DNA of 64,000 nucleotides from Labrenzia sp. R4_2 (GTDB lineage Bacteria > Pseudomonadota > Alphaproteobacteria > Rhizobiales > Stappiaceae), in contig NZ_JAGHRJ010000002.1 in assembly GCF_017743865.1 (NCBI RefSeq), positions 868,001 through 932,000 of the forward strand, given 5' to 3'. Under the pieces are notes generated by a model, which was given only the letters and a program-made list of their open reading frames with translations, did not search any database and was not told the DNA's origin. Position numbers and translations under genes: made by a program. This document shows positions 16,061-26,385 of this stretch, piece after piece; the first letter of the stretch is position 1; each line of letters opens with the position of its first letter.

Positions 16061-19000
16061 TCACTGACCAGCCGGGATACCGAACTGCCCGCTCAAAAGA
16101 TCTTCGATGGTGATCGGGCCATCGAGAGGCGGGAGTTCCGAGGCGGGTTTGGTTTCGGGCGCTGCAGATGCTCCAGTAAGATCCAGATTGTCGTTCGACG
16201 CATCAAGCACCGCCCGGATCCGGTCGGTCAGCGGGATCGGGTCATCCGCTGGAGCATTGGCAGGACTGGCGGCAGTTTCAACGGCTTGAGTGTCAGGCAC
16301 AGCCGGGGTCTGCTCGCTGTTCTGTGTTTGCTCCTGCTCCTGGCTCTCCTGCTCAAGCCGTTCTTGTTCCAAACGAAGACGTTCTTCTTCTGCCGCTTGC
16401 GCCGCTGCCTCGGCAGCCGCAGCCGCCTCAATCGCTTCCCGTTCGCGCCGAACCTTTGCTTCGGACTGGCGCTTGAGTTCCCGCGTCAGCCGGTCCCGCT
16501 CCAGAATTTCTGCCTGGAGCCGTTCCACCCGCTCCACTTCCTGCTCAAACGCGCGCAGCGTCAGATAAGCCGTGAACGGTGTGATGTCGACACTGCGCGC
16601 AGGTGCCTCTACCGGCCCTTCGAAGAGCAACCCAATCTGGGGCTCGGCGCCGGTGACTGCATTCTCGCCCGGATCGACCTTGAGCGAGAAATCCGCATCG
16701 AGATCATAAGTGTTGAGATCGAGCTGCGCCGATCCGAAAACTTCGGCCTTTTCCGCATCAACCACAACGTTGCGGGCGGAAAGCCGACCGCCGACCAGTG
16801 TCAGCGTTCCTTCCACCTTTTCAAACGGAAGGCTGCCAGCTGACATATGGCTGAGGAAAACCTCTTCGATCTTGTCGTCCTGCAAGTCGAGACCGGCATC
16901 GACCGCTCGAGTTACCTGAAGAAAGGCCTGCGGGTTCAACCGCTGAACCGTGCCGTCTTGAAGCGTAAAGGATCCCCCACCATTCAACCCTGCAACGATT
17001 GCCGCGATCGAACGGCCAATGCCTTCAAATTCGAGGTAAAGATCGCCGGTCCCGGAGACAACCGCCCGTCCATCCGGGCGCCATGACAGCTGGCGAAGAT
17101 CCGCGCCGGTCAGCTTCACCCGGCCAGATGCGGCCCCTTCTGCCTCTGACCGGCGGAGGGAGAGATTGCCGTCAAACTTGCCGCCCGCATAAGTGCCATT
17201 CAAACCATCAAGACGCAGAAGCAGCGGCGTTAAGCGGAATTCGGCCCGCGCGGACTGAAGGGCCGTATCTTCGTCGAGAAAAAGATCGTCGGCGCGAAGA
17301 TCCAGCGTCACATCCAGATCATCCAGTAGCGGCGCACCAAAGAAGGCCGTTGGCCAAACGCTTGATCCATCACCGGGCGCGTACCATTGGTCCGGCCCCA
17401 GAACCAGTTCGCTCAAGGCGCGCAAATCCATCTGGCTGACGTTGAGCTCTCCATTGAAACGGCGGTTCCGCTCGCCTGGAACCGGTGTCAGATCGCCTTC
17501 CAGCCGGCCATCGAACCGGGTGTCCTGGAACGTGCCACCGAACGACGGCACTGCCAGACTGGTGCCAACCCCTTCAATGGTCGCCTTCAAAGTCGCAGGC
17601 AAGTCACCAGCCATGACTGGCAGGATACGGCCAGAAAGCAACGCGAGAGGTGTTAGGTCAGGCGTTTCCAGCGTCCCGGTCAAGGCGTACGCGGCTTCCT
17701 CGTCTGCCTTGAGGGTCAGCGTTCCGTTGGTCTCTATCTTGGTGTCGCCGAGCCCAACAGTACTGCGGACGTCAAGGCCGTTGGCGGGCACGCCTGAGAC
17801 CTCTGCCAATATTCGCGCTTCGCCGATCGCCTCAACAGGAAGAACATCAAGGCCGAGCTGCTGCAAAACCGCGCTGCCATCCACCCCGGTCATGGACAGC
17901 GAGACGCCCACTTCGGCGTCGTGCCAAGCATCAATCCGACCCTCTAGATTGGACCGGACCGCAACTTCCGTCCCTCCGGCGGTGCCATTCAATTCAACGG
18001 AAAGATCAGTGCCGTTAGCGCGTTCCGCAGCTTGTAGGGCCGCATCGAACTGGGCCGGTACCAGACTATCAGCGGCTTTTTCCAGTCGATCAATGAACGC
18101 CGAGTCCGGAATCACTCCCTTGACCAGAGCCATCAGCCCAGACAGATCCCTGGCATCAAGTGTCCCGGAAACGGCCCCGCTTGGAGCTGTCAGAAGATTG
18201 CGGACATCGCCTGTTACATCAATCCGGGCACCGGCAAGATCTGCAGCGAACAAACGATCGATACGCATGTTGCCATCCGCATACTCGGCCTCAAACGCCA
18301 GCCCTTCCCCGGCAACGCCTCGGCCCCGCACCTCACGCGCCTGCAAGCGCAGCGACACATTGGTAGATCGGCTCTCATCAGATGATTCTTGCGCCGTCGC
18401 CCCGCGGAACGGCCGCATCAGAGCCGTCAAAGTCTCCATCTGATCGAGATCCAATGTATCTGCATCAAGAGACAGGGAAAACTCGGCATTGCCACCGCCG
18501 CGCGGCTGGCGGTACGCAAGCCCGCCGCGCGCTTCCGAGCCGGCAACTGTGAGACGCAAGTTATCAAGTGCAGCACCTGCCGGCATCAGGTTCAAACGTC
18601 CTTCAACCGCAACAGGTTCCAGAACCGCAGCGCCACTTTCCTGGCTCTGCCACCAGCTGAAAAAAGTCGCAGGCTGATCGGATCGAACGGAGACAGCACC
18701 CCGATACGTCAACGCCGGTTCAAGGCCGAGGTCCCCTTGTGTTGCGACCATGGTGCGGCCAGGCAAGCGGCCAGCAAGTCGGGCAATCCGCCAGCCTCCC
18801 AGCATCGTTTCAAGATTAAGACGCACATTTTGAATGATGCCGCCCCCGGCAACAACAGCCGGGACATCCAGCGACAAGGCGCCATCGATTGTCGGCAGTG
18901 GCACGGCCCTTAAAGCACTGACGAGCTGCTGCCCGGCAGCATTGATGTCGACTGGTGCTTGTGGACCGCCACCCAAGAGGCGATCCAAATCCACTTGTTT

Positions 19001-19924
19001 CGACTGCGCACGAACTTCAAAACGCCGGTCACCGGTATAAACCAGATCCGCCTCGCCGGTCATGCTGAGCCGTTTGTCTTCCGGTCCGAACCTGAATTCG
19101 AATTCGGGCACAGCCACTTCCGCAATATCAGCGGAGAACTGGCCATCAACCGACCAAGTGTTCGTATCGCCTTCGTCCAGCGCCACGGAGGTTATGTCGA
19201 ACGCTCCGTCGAATCGGGGAGCGGCATCCGTCTCGCTCAAGGCACCATCAAAACTGAAGGTCACCGGTCGATCCGTGGGTGTCACATCTCCTTTGAGGCG
19301 CAGACTTTCATTGTCGCGAATGCGGCCTGAAGCAAGGCTGACCGTATAGGCGCTCCCGTTTAACGTCAGACTTCCGTCGGCGCGGAAGGGGCCGGCCAAT
19401 GTACGCGCACTGACGGAGAGGTTGCCGTTATCAAGGCTGTGCGTCTCGCCCGTGCGGGCGTCGATCACTGAGATCGCCCCGTCGCGGATCGTCACTTTCT
19501 CAAGGGCCACGTCTTCGGGAGGCAGGTCTGCAAGGGCGCCGTCCGCCGTCACCGCGGTCAGCCAATCCAACCGGCCCGCTTCATCCAGGGACAGGGTCAG
19601 ATGTGGCCGTTCCAGGGCCATGTCGACGACCCGGAACTCTCCTTTCAGAAGGGGCGGCAATTCAACACGCATGTCGAACCGGGAGACAACCAGCAGCGGG
19701 TCTTCGGCTTCACCGACACGGACATCGGAAAACCGAATATAGGGCGCAGGCAACAGGCGGAGATCCGCCTCTCCGAGAACGGTCACGCGGTGCCCAAGCA
19801 CCCGGCTTGCGTAGGTTTCAAAGGTCGACCGGTAGATGGTCCAATCAATGAAAAACGGTCCCACCAGTGCCGTAATCAGCACCAGGACCACTGCAATCCC
19901 GAAAGTTATGTAAACCGAGTTCAG
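16061..19924 (-). CDS. AsmA-family giant inner-membrane/periplasmic protein
   Basis: The product is about 1287 residues with one N-terminal membrane helix (GIAVVLVLITALVGPFFIDW) and the AsmA N-terminal domain (YRSTFETYASRVLGHRVTVLGEADLRLLPAPYIRFSDV). A long region of beta-rich repeats continues to the AsmA_2-like C-terminal half (GGSFTLQDGTVQRLNPQAF). The end is a Glu/Gln-rich coiled coil and a low-complexity tail. I place the start at a CTG at 19924, because AAGGAGA lies six bases upstream and this reading completes the membrane helix. No ATG is available, and the alternative GTG at 19891 cuts the helix. AsmA-like proteins are thought to act in lipid transport or outer-membrane assembly. Confidence 0.9.
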   Translation of the reverse strand: MNSVYITFGIAVVLVLITALVGPFFIDWTIYRSTFETYASRVLGHRVTVLGEADLRLLPAPYIRFSDVRVGEAEDPLLVVSRFDMRVELPPLLKGEFRVVDMALERPHLTLSLDEAGRLDWLTAVTADGALADLPPEDVALEKVTIRDGAISVIDARTGETHSLDNGNLSVSARTLAGPFRADGSLTLNGSAYTVSLASGRIRDNESLRLKGDVTPTDRPVTFSFDGALSETDAAPRFDGAFDITSVALDEGDTNTWSVDGQFSADIAEVAVPEFEFRFGPEDKRLSMTGEADLVYTGDRRFEVRAQSKQVDLDRLLGGGPQAPVDINAAGQQLVSALRAVPLPTIDGALSLDVPAVVAGGGIIQNVRLNLETMLGGWRIARLAGRLPGRTMVATQGDLGLEPALTYRGAVSVRSDQPATFFSWWQSQESGAAVLEPVAVEGRLNLMPAGAALDNLRLTVAGSEARGGLAYRQPRGGGNAEFSLSLDADTLDLDQMETLTALMRPFRGATAQESSDESRSTNVSLRLQAREVRGRGVAGEGLAFEAEYADGNMRIDRLFAADLAGARIDVTGDVRNLLTAPSGAVSGTLDARDLSGLMALVKGVIPDSAFIDRLEKAADSLVPAQFDAALQAAERANGTDLSVELNGTAGGTEVAVRSNLEGRIDAWHDAEVGVSLSMTGVDGSAVLQQLGLDVLPVEAIGEARILAEVSGVPANGLDVRSTVGLGDTKIETNGTLTLKADEEAAYALTGTLETPDLTPLALLSGRILPVMAGDLPATLKATIEGVGTSLAVPSFGGTFQDTRFDGRLEGDLTPVPGERNRRFNGELNVSQMDLRALSELVLGPDQWYAPGDGSSVWPTAFFGAPLLDDLDVTLDLRADDLFLDEDTALQSARAEFRLTPLLLRLDGLNGTYAGGKFDGNLSLRRSEAEGAASGRVKLTGADLRQLSWRPDGRAVVSGTGDLYLEFEGIGRSIAAIVAGLNGGGSFTLQDGTVQRLNPQAFLQVTRAVDAGLDLQDDKIEEVFLSHMSAGSLPFEKVEGTLTLVGGRLSARNVVVDAEKAEVFGSAQLDLNTYDLDADFSLKVDPGENAVTGAEPQIGLLFEGPVEAPARSVDITPFTAYLTLRAFEQEVERVERLQAEILERDRLTRELKRQSEAKVRREREAIEAAAAAEAAAQAAEEERLRLEQERLEQESQEQEQTQNSEQTPAVPDTQAVETAASPANAPADDPIPLTDRIRAVLDASNDNLDLTGASAAPETKPASELPPLDGPITIEDLLSGQFGIPAGQ

Positions 19925-20175
19925 GCTGTGTCTCCTTAAGGTTCAGCCAATCGTGCCAACTGGTGTCCGGTTTTGTGCCTGTTTGTGAGGCCAATCCGAT
20001 TGTGAAAACAGCCAGCCTCTTCCCCTGTTATTTATCCGATTCCCTACACTATCATGACTGCCGCACAACGTGATCTGCCAGAATCGCGTAATTTCAAGGA
20101 TTACCTTTGTCCGGCAAGCCGCGGGCAGCCATTTTTAAAGCAGTTTCGGAACCTCTGAAATTATGCACCAGAGCT

Positions 20176-21615
20176 TTATGGCAAGATCTTGCCCGGATTC
20201 ATGATGTTGTCGGGATCAAGTGCTGCTTTGATCGCCTTCATGAGACCAAGCCCGTTGCCATGTTCGCGCTCCATGTATTTGCGCTTGCCCTGACCGACCC
20301 CGTGTTCACCGGTGCAGGTGCCACCCATGTCGATGGCCCGCAAGGACAGTCGCTCAACAAACGCCTTGGCACCGCGCACAGCCTCAGCATCCTCCATATC
20401 AACGAGCACCTGAACGTGGAAGTTACCGTCACCGACATGGCCGACGATCGGGGCGAGCAAGCCTTCTGCCTGAATGTCGTCCGCGGTTGCCTGAACGCAG
20501 TCCGCGAGCCGGGAAATCGGGACACAGACATCCGTGACCATGATATCTGCATCCGGCTTGAGTGACTTACCAGCCCAATAGGCATCATGCCGTGCCGTCC
20601 AAAGGCGTGTGCGCTCTTCCGCCGCTGTTGCCCATTTGAACGGCCCGCCGCCGAGCTCTTCTGCAATGGCAGAGAACATTTCAGACTGTTCTTTCACGCC
20701 CGCTTCAGACCCATGAAACTCCAAGAAAAGCGTTGGGGTTTCGGCCAGATCCAGCTTTGAATAATTGTTGCAGGCCCGCACCTGCAAGCTATCCAAAAGC
20801 TCGATCCGGGCAACCGGCAAGCCCATCTGGATCGTGCTGATAACAGCGTTACAGGCCGCCTGGACATCCGGGAACGGGCAAACGCCGCCGGAAATCGCTT
20901 CCGGCTGGCCGTGAAGGCGCAAGGTGATTTCCGTGATGATGCCGAGCGTGCCTTCCGAGCCGACCATCAACCGGGTCAGGTCGTATCCCGCCGAGGACTT
21001 TTTCGCCCTACCGCCTGTATGGACGATCGACCCATCCGGCATCACAACGGTCAGGGCAACCACCGCGTCCTTCATGGTGCCGTAGCGCACGGCGTTGGTA
21101 CCGGAGGCCCGTGTCGCCACCATGCCGCCAATGCTGGCATCTGCGCCTGGATCAATCGGGAAAAACAGACCTGTGTCCCGAAGGTAGCTGTTCAGCTGCT
21201 TGCGGGTCACACCGGCTTCAACGACGCAATCCAGATCTTCCGGATGTACGTCCAGAATACGGTTCATTTGGCTGACATCGATGGAGATTCCCCCATATGG
21301 GGCATTCACGTGTCCTTCCAGCGAGGTCCCGGTCCCAAAGGGAATGACCGGCACCTTGGCTGCCGCGCAAAGTTTGACGATGTCGGAGACTTCTTCTGTT
21401 GTCTGCGCAAACACAACGGCATCCGGCGGCTGAGTCTCGATCCAGGTAGTAGTGTGCCCATGTTGCTCGCGCAGCGCCGCAGAAGTTGCACACCGCTCAC
21501 CAAAGCGGTCCTTCAGTGCCGAGACGAGTCCCTCGACCCCGGCGCTCCCGGTTGAATTTTCAAGTGTTTGGGCCGCTCCCGCCAATTCCGGCATTGTCAT
21601 TTTCTCCGTGGACAC
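20176..21615 (-). CDS. FAD-linked oxidase, D-lactate dehydrogenase/glycolate oxidase type
   Basis: The 479-residue flavoprotein has an FAD-binding PCMH domain (VPVIPFGTGTSLEGHV near 90-110, then DPGADASIGGMVATRASGTNAVRYG) and the FAD-oxidase C-terminal domain (VGHVGDGNFHVQVL; GGTCTGEHGVGQGKRKYM; NPGKILP at the end). It would oxidise a D-2-hydroxyacid such as D-lactate and pass electrons to the quinone pool or cytochrome c; the exact substrate is not decided. It has a divergent promoter region with the thioesterase gene. Confidence 0.88.
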   Translation of the reverse strand: MSTEKMTMPELAGAAQTLENSTGSAGVEGLVSALKDRFGERCATSAALREQHGHTTTWIETQPPDAVVFAQTTEEVSDIVKLCAAAKVPVIPFGTGTSLEGHVNAPYGGISIDVSQMNRILDVHPEDLDCVVEAGVTRKQLNSYLRDTGLFFPIDPGADASIGGMVATRASGTNAVRYGTMKDAVVALTVVMPDGSIVHTGGRAKKSSAGYDLTRLMVGSEGTLGIITEITLRLHGQPEAISGGVCPFPDVQAACNAVISTIQMGLPVARIELLDSLQVRACNNYSKLDLAETPTLFLEFHGSEAGVKEQSEMFSAIAEELGGGPFKWATAAEERTRLWTARHDAYWAGKSLKPDADIMVTDVCVPISRLADCVQATADDIQAEGLLAPIVGHVGDGNFHVQVLVDMEDAEAVRGAKAFVERLSLRAIDMGGTCTGEHGVGQGKRKYMEREHGNGLGLMKAIKAALDPDNIMNPGKILP

Positions 21616-21726
21616 GTCTTTTCTTCGTGCTTTTTCATCGCCTATGTTAGCCGCACCTTACAGCAAAAAACCATTGGTCAACGGTCTGAAAACGCCGCAG
21701 GCCGATCATATTCGGAGGAGTTTTTC

Positions 21727-22221
21727 ATGCCGATTGCCTGGAATCCGGAGCCGGTGCGGTGCGATGTGATGACCGTTAAGGACGAATGGATCGACTATAA
21801 CGGTCATCTGAACATGGCCTACTACAACGTCCTCTTGGATAAGGCCTGCGATCAGGTGTTCGAACAGCTTGGCCTTGGCCCGGAGTATGTGAAGGAGCGC
21901 AATGCCTCGTTCTTCACCGCAGAAGCACATGTTTGCTACGTCCGGGAACTCAGTGCCGGAATGCCCGTGATCGTCTCTCTGCAGCTGATCGATTTCGATG
22001 AAAAACGGGCTCATTTTTACGAGGAAATGTATCACGCTGAAGAAGGCTGGCTCTCCGCGACATCCGAACAGCTCTGTCTGCATGTGGACATGGGGGCCCG
22101 GAAGGTCGCGCCATGGCCGGAAGACATCACGGCAAACCTGCAAGCGCTTGCAGACGCGCACAGCTCGTTGCCCCGTCCGGAGCGGGTCGGACGGCATATC
22201 GAGATCAAAAAGAAGAGCTAG
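21727..22221 (+). CDS. Hotdog-fold thioesterase
   Basis: The 164-residue protein has the 4-hydroxybenzoyl-CoA/betainyl-CoA thioesterase pattern: VKDEWIDYNGHLNMAYYNVLLDKA, where the Asp-Asn-GH-N element forms the active site, and then HVCYVRELSAGMPVIVSLQL. The start at 21727 is preceded by GGAGGAG with a good spacing; upstream in-frame starts would run into the promoter region. Carnitine or choline breakdown enzymes of this type exist, but none of those pathway genes is nearby, so the acyl-CoA substrate is unknown. Confidence 0.85.
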   Translation: MPIAWNPEPVRCDVMTVKDEWIDYNGHLNMAYYNVLLDKACDQVFEQLGLGPEYVKERNASFFTAEAHVCYVRELSAGMPVIVSLQLIDFDEKRAHFYEEMYHAEEGWLSATSEQLCLHVDMGARKVAPWPEDITANLQALADAHSSLPRPERVGRHIEIKKKS

Positions 22222-22353
22222 AACGTAAATTTCAGCACAAATTGCAGTGATTTAGGTCGTTTATCGGTCAACTTGACCTGTATTTTGCGCACGACTCGAG
22301 CGACACTGACAAACGTAAAGAGTAATGTGCCGTTTCGCCAGCGGACCGACAGA

Positions 22354-24003
22354 ATGCGCAAGATACTAGACGCCGCGAGCCACCTGCCCGACATCCTGAT
22401 CAGCTGGATCACGCCCAACGTGCGCCAGTACCGATCCAGCCGTCTGCATATCGTCTGGTTGCTTGCACTTATTGTCGGCGTTCTCGTTGCGATTGCCGCC
22501 ATCATCTTCCGGACCTTGATCGGGCTGTTCCAGTTACCCTGGCTGGGAACGGCCACCGAGCTCACAATGGAGGCCGCGGCCGCGCAGCCCTGGTGGGTGA
22601 TCTTGGCGGCCCCGACAATTGGCGGTCTCATCGTCGGCTGGATCCTGCAGAAATATCACCCGTATCAGCGAGCCGGCGGTGTGGCCGACGTCATTGAAGC
22701 GCGCGCCTATGGCGGCCGGGGCTTGCCGCTGAAAGCCGGGCTGTGGTCCGGTCTGGTGACCGCGATCTCGCTCGGCGCCGGCGCGAGTGCCGGACGTGAA
22801 GGACCCGTTGTCCACCTCGGTGCCACGATCGGCGCTGCCATTTGTTCGAAGTTCTCGCTGCCCGACTCTGCCCGGCGCGTCCTTTTGGGCTGCGCTGTTG
22901 CCAGTGCGGTCTCCGCCTCGTTCAACGCGCCGATCGCAGGCGTCCTCTTTGCCCATGAAGTGATCCTCGGCCACTACGCCGTTTCCGCGTTCGTGCCAAT
23001 TGTTCTGGCATCGGTCATGGGCACATTGATCGTCCGCTGGTGGTTCGGCGATGTCGCCGCCTTCGTGATCCCGCAATATGAGATCACGTCTTATCTTGAG
23101 ATCCCGGCCTTCGCGCTTTTAGGCCTGACATGTGCGGCTGTGGCCATCATTTTCCAGTTCGCGCTGATTGGGACGGACTGGACTGCCCGCAACATCACTA
23201 TGCCGCTCTGGCTTCGCCCGGTTCTGGGCGGACTTGCCGTCGGCACGATGGGGATCTTTGTTCCCGGCATCCTAGGTGTCGGGTATGAGGCAACTGACCT
23301 TGCTCTAAAGCACGAGTTGCCGCTTCAGACCATGCTTATCCTGCTGGTGGCGAAGACCGCGGCAACGGCCATCACTCTCGCCTCGCGGTTTGGCGGCGGG
23401 ATATTCTCGCCGGCGCTTTATCTTGGCGCCATGACCGGCGGTGCCTTCGGCTTGATTGCGGCATCCGTGTTCCCGGAAATGGCGTCCAGTCACGGGCTTT
23501 ATGCGATTCTTGGCATGGGCGCGGTGGCTGCGGCGGTTCTCGGCGCACCAGTCTCCACGACGATGATCGTTTTTGAGCTGACCGGCGGCTATGCCCTTTC
23601 AATTGCACTGCTTCTGTCTGTCTCCATAGCAACCGGGCTGACACAGGCCGTGCATGGCAAGTCCTATTTCCATTGGCAGCTCGGCATGCGCGGGTGTTTC
23701 GTCAATGAGGGGGCGCACCGTCTCCTCAGCGAGACTGTGAAGGTGCGCGACTTCATGGATCCGCCCCCGGAAAACGAAGACCCGGACGCCCTCAAATTCG
23801 ATCCCGGCTCCGACGGCCCTTATCTGCATGACACGGACAGTCTTGAAAGCGCGCTGAAGAGTTTCGACGCCTGCGGAAAGTCATCCCTGCCCGTGGTGCG
23901 CAAGGGCAATGCCACGCGGATCATCGGCACAGCCCGCCATGTCCGCGGTCTACGCTACTTCAACGCCGCATTGATCAAGGCGACGAAGGAAGAACATGTC
24001 TGA
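22354..24003 (+). CDS. ClC-family chloride channel or transporter
   Basis: The product is about 549 residues with 10-12 membrane helices (an upstream ATG at 22273 would add 27). The gating-Glu motif GREGP is at 147-151. At the place of the proton glutamate of antiporters (E203 in CLC-ec1) the sequence reads AHEV with valine at 203, as in channel-type ClCs. A pore segment GGGIFSPALYLGAMTGG is intact. The C-terminal 85 residues hold a short CBS-like regulatory region (HDTDSLESALKSF). Its role would be anion balance in the inner membrane. Confidence 0.88.
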   Translation: MRKILDAASHLPDILISWITPNVRQYRSSRLHIVWLLALIVGVLVAIAAIIFRTLIGLFQLPWLGTATELTMEAAAAQPWWVILAAPTIGGLIVGWILQKYHPYQRAGGVADVIEARAYGGRGLPLKAGLWSGLVTAISLGAGASAGREGPVVHLGATIGAAICSKFSLPDSARRVLLGCAVASAVSASFNAPIAGVLFAHEVILGHYAVSAFVPIVLASVMGTLIVRWWFGDVAAFVIPQYEITSYLEIPAFALLGLTCAAVAIIFQFALIGTDWTARNITMPLWLRPVLGGLAVGTMGIFVPGILGVGYEATDLALKHELPLQTMLILLVAKTAATAITLASRFGGGIFSPALYLGAMTGGAFGLIAASVFPEMASSHGLYAILGMGAVAAAVLGAPVSTTMIVFELTGGYALSIALLLSVSIATGLTQAVHGKSYFHWQLGMRGCFVNEGAHRLLSETVKVRDFMDPPPENEDPDALKFDPGSDGPYLHDTDSLESALKSFDACGKSSLPVVRKGNATRIIGTARHVRGLRYFNAALIKATKEEHV

Positions 24004-24216
24004 TCAGAGATCAGCATCCGAAACAACCGGACCCGTGCGTCACTGCCGGTATACAATTGACCGCTACGTTTCATAGCGAAGCTTATAGTCAGACAAAACT
24101 TGCGTGTCAGCTTCACATTGTATACATACGCACACAATATTTACTGCTTGTGAGAGAGCCGCTAAAAGGCTGTTTCGGACCGTCCCCTTCCTGACCTGAC
24201 AAGAGGCCGACATTCC

Positions 24217-25434
24217 ATGACCAAGATCAAGGTAGACAATCCGGTTGTTGAGCTCGATGGCGATGAGATGACCCGGATCATCTGGGCTTTCATCAAGGAC
24301 AAGCTGATCCACCCTTATCTGGATATTGATCTGCACTACTATGATCTGTCGATACAAAAGCGCGACGAGACCGACGACCAAATCACCGTTGATGCGGCCA
24401 ATGCCATCAAGGAACACGGGGTCGGCATCAAATGCGCCACCATCACCCCGGATGAAGCCCGCGTTGAGGAATTCGGCCTGAAGCGCATGTACCGCTCGCC
24501 GAACGGCACGATCCGGAACATTTTGGGCGGCGTGATCTTCCGCGAGCCGATCATCATGCAGAACGTGCCCCGCCTCGTGCCGGGCTGGACCCAGCCGATC
24601 ATCGTCGGACGCCACGCGTTTGGTGATCAGTACCGCGCCACGGATTTCACCTTCCCCGGCAAGGGCAAGCTGACCATCAAGTTTGTTGGCGACGACGGCA
24701 CCGAGATCGAACGTGAGGTCTTTGACGCGCCCTCCGCCGGTGTCGCAATGGCCATGTACAATCTCGATGACTCCATCCGCGACTTCGCCCGCGCTTCTCT
24801 GAATTATGCGCTGGGCCGAAAGGTGCCGTGTTACCTCTCCACCAAAAACACCATCCTGAAAGCCTATGACGGCCGCTTCAAGGATCTGTTCCAGGAAATC
24901 TACGAGGCTGAGTTCAAGGACAAGTTCGCCGAGGCCGAGATCTGGTATGAGCATCGCCTGATCGACGACATGGTCGCAAGCGCCCTGAAATGGTCCGGCG
25001 GCTATGTCTGGGCCTGCAAGAACTACGACGGGGATGTGCAGTCTGACACGGTGGCTCAGGGCTTCGGCTCGCTCGGCCTGATGACGTCGGTCCTGATGAC
25101 CCCGGACGGCAAGACGGTGGAAGCGGAGGCGGCCCACGGCACGGTCACCCGCCATTACCGCCAGCACGAAAAGGGCGAGAGCACATCGACCAACTCGATT
25201 GCCTCGATCTTTGCATGGACCCGAGGGCTTGCGCACAGGGCAAAGCTGGACGGCAATGACAAGCTGGCCCGCTTTGCCAAGACGCTGGAGACCGTCTGCA
25301 TCAAGACCGTTGAAAGCGGCTACATGACCAAGGACTTGGCGTTGCTGGTCGGCCCGGACCAGGGTTGGCTGACAACCACCGGCTTCCTCGACAAGATCGA
25401 TGAGAATCTGCAAAAGGCGATGGCGGACCTTTAA
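24217..25434 (+). CDS. icd: NADP-dependent isocitrate dehydrogenase
   Basis: Icd oxidises isocitrate to 2-oxoglutarate with NADP in the TCA cycle. The 405-residue product is of the eukaryote-like homodimeric type common in alphaproteobacteria: [14 protein letters not shown] at the start, then [19 protein letters not shown] (substrate loop), [37 protein letters not shown] and [12 protein letters not shown] terminator hairpin follows. The 213 bases upstream hold its promoter, which I cannot define exactly. Confidence 0.97.
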   Translation: MTKIKVDNPVVELDGDEMTRIIWAFIKDKLIHPYLDIDLHYYDLSIQKRDETDDQITVDAANAIKEHGVGIKCATITPDEARVEEFGLKRMYRSPNGTIRNILGGVIFREPIIMQNVPRLVPGWTQPIIVGRHAFGDQYRATDFTFPGKGKLTIKFVGDDGTEIEREVFDAPSAGVAMAMYNLDDSIRDFARASLNYALGRKVPCYLSTKNTILKAYDGRFKDLFQEIYEAEFKDKFAEAEIWYEHRLIDDMVASALKWSGGYVWACKNYDGDVQSDTVAQGFGSLGLMTSVLMTPDGKTVEAEAAHGTVTRHYRQHEKGESTSTNSIASIFAWTRGLAHRAKLDGNDKLARFAKTLETVCIKTVESGYMTKDLALLVGPDQGWLTTTGFLDKIDENLQKAMADL

Positions 25435-25440
25435 AGGCAA

Positions 25441-25476
25441 GCCCCGGCATCAGTTGCGCTCGCGTGCCGGGGTCTT
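25441..25476. terminator. Terminator between icd and a converging SDR gene
   Basis: CCCCGGCA pairs with TGCCGGGG across a 15-base loop, followed by TCTTCTT on the plus strand. It lies seven bases after the icd stop. Confidence 0.75.
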
Positions 25477-25504
25477 CTTGACTGGCGGTAAACGTCCGCT
25501 TCGA

Positions 25505-26278
25505 CTATTTCGCCTGCATTTTAGAGACCATCTTCAAGACGGCCCGGCGCGGCAGCAACGGGACCACCCAATTGAGCGAGAAGTCGAGCGCCTTCTCGTT
25601 GATGGCAACAAGCTTGCCAGCCATCATGGCGTCATAACCGATCTTCGCAACGCTTTCCGGTGTGGCGCCCGAGCGCGTCAATTGCGTGCCTTCAAGATCC
25701 GCAACCTTGGCAAACTCGGTCTCGACGTATCCCGGCGCCAGAACCGTCACCTTCACACCTTTCGGCTTTAATTCTTCATTGAGCGCCTGCGAATAGGAAT
25801 TCACGAAGGCCTTGGTGGCGAAGTAGACGGCCTGCGAGGGCCCGGGCATGAAACCGGCCGTGGAGCCGACATTCAGAATATAACCCTTCCCGCGCTGGGC
25901 CATGTCGTGTCCGAATAACCGGGTCAGCGTCATCAAGGACATTATGTTCAGATCGACCATCGCCTGCTCGCTGGCAAGATCCCGCTCGATGTGATTGCCC
26001 CGGCCGCCAAATCCGGCGTTGTTGATCAAAATGCCAATCTCAATCCCTGCCTTGGTGATCTCATCGTACAGCGCTTGAGTGGCTTCGCCTGATCCTACAT
26101 CCCGCGCAAAGACATGCACCTTGACGCCATGCTTTGCCTCCAGCTCTGTTTTCAAGTGTTCGAGCGCGTCTTCACGCCGGGCGACGAGAACAAGGTCTCC
26201 GCCCTTGGCGGCGTGGTAACGGGCGAATGCGGCACCGATACCTGAAGAGGCTCCGGTGATCAGAGCGGTGGCGGTCAT
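25505..26278 (-). CDS. Short-chain dehydrogenase/reductase
   Basis: The 257-residue classical SDR has the cofactor loop TGASSGIGAAFARYHA at residues 7-22, INNAGFGGRG in the middle, the active-site YFATKAF (Tyr-x3-Lys), and FVNSYSQALNEELKPKGV after it. The DltE/YqjQ-like branch is the nearest style. The start at 26278 is chosen because AAAGGAAAG lies just upstream; a longer reading adds 19 residues without homology. The substrate is unknown. Confidence 0.85.
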   Translation of the reverse strand: MTATALITGASSGIGAAFARYHAAKGGDLVLVARREDALEHLKTELEAKHGVKVHVFARDVGSGEATQALYDEITKAGIEIGILINNAGFGGRGNHIERDLASEQAMVDLNIMSLMTLTRLFGHDMAQRGKGYILNVGSTAGFMPGPSQAVYFATKAFVNSYSQALNEELKPKGVKVTVLAPGYVETEFAKVADLEGTQLTRSGATPESVAKIGYDAMMAGKLVAINEKALDFSLNWVVPLLPRRAVLKMVSKMQAK

Positions 26279-26385
26279 GGTCTTTCCTTTCAAGCTTTGC
26301 GATAAAAGTATACTGGTGAGTTTACTTTTGCGCAAATGCCCATTGCCGACCGCAGTTTCAAGTGTCTCTTATCAGATTTTCGTTT

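Noticed and set aside
17442..18443. Open frame of over 300 codons antisense to the AsmA-like gene
   Set aside because: Serine/proline/arginine-rich shadow typical of a GC-rich gene read backward.
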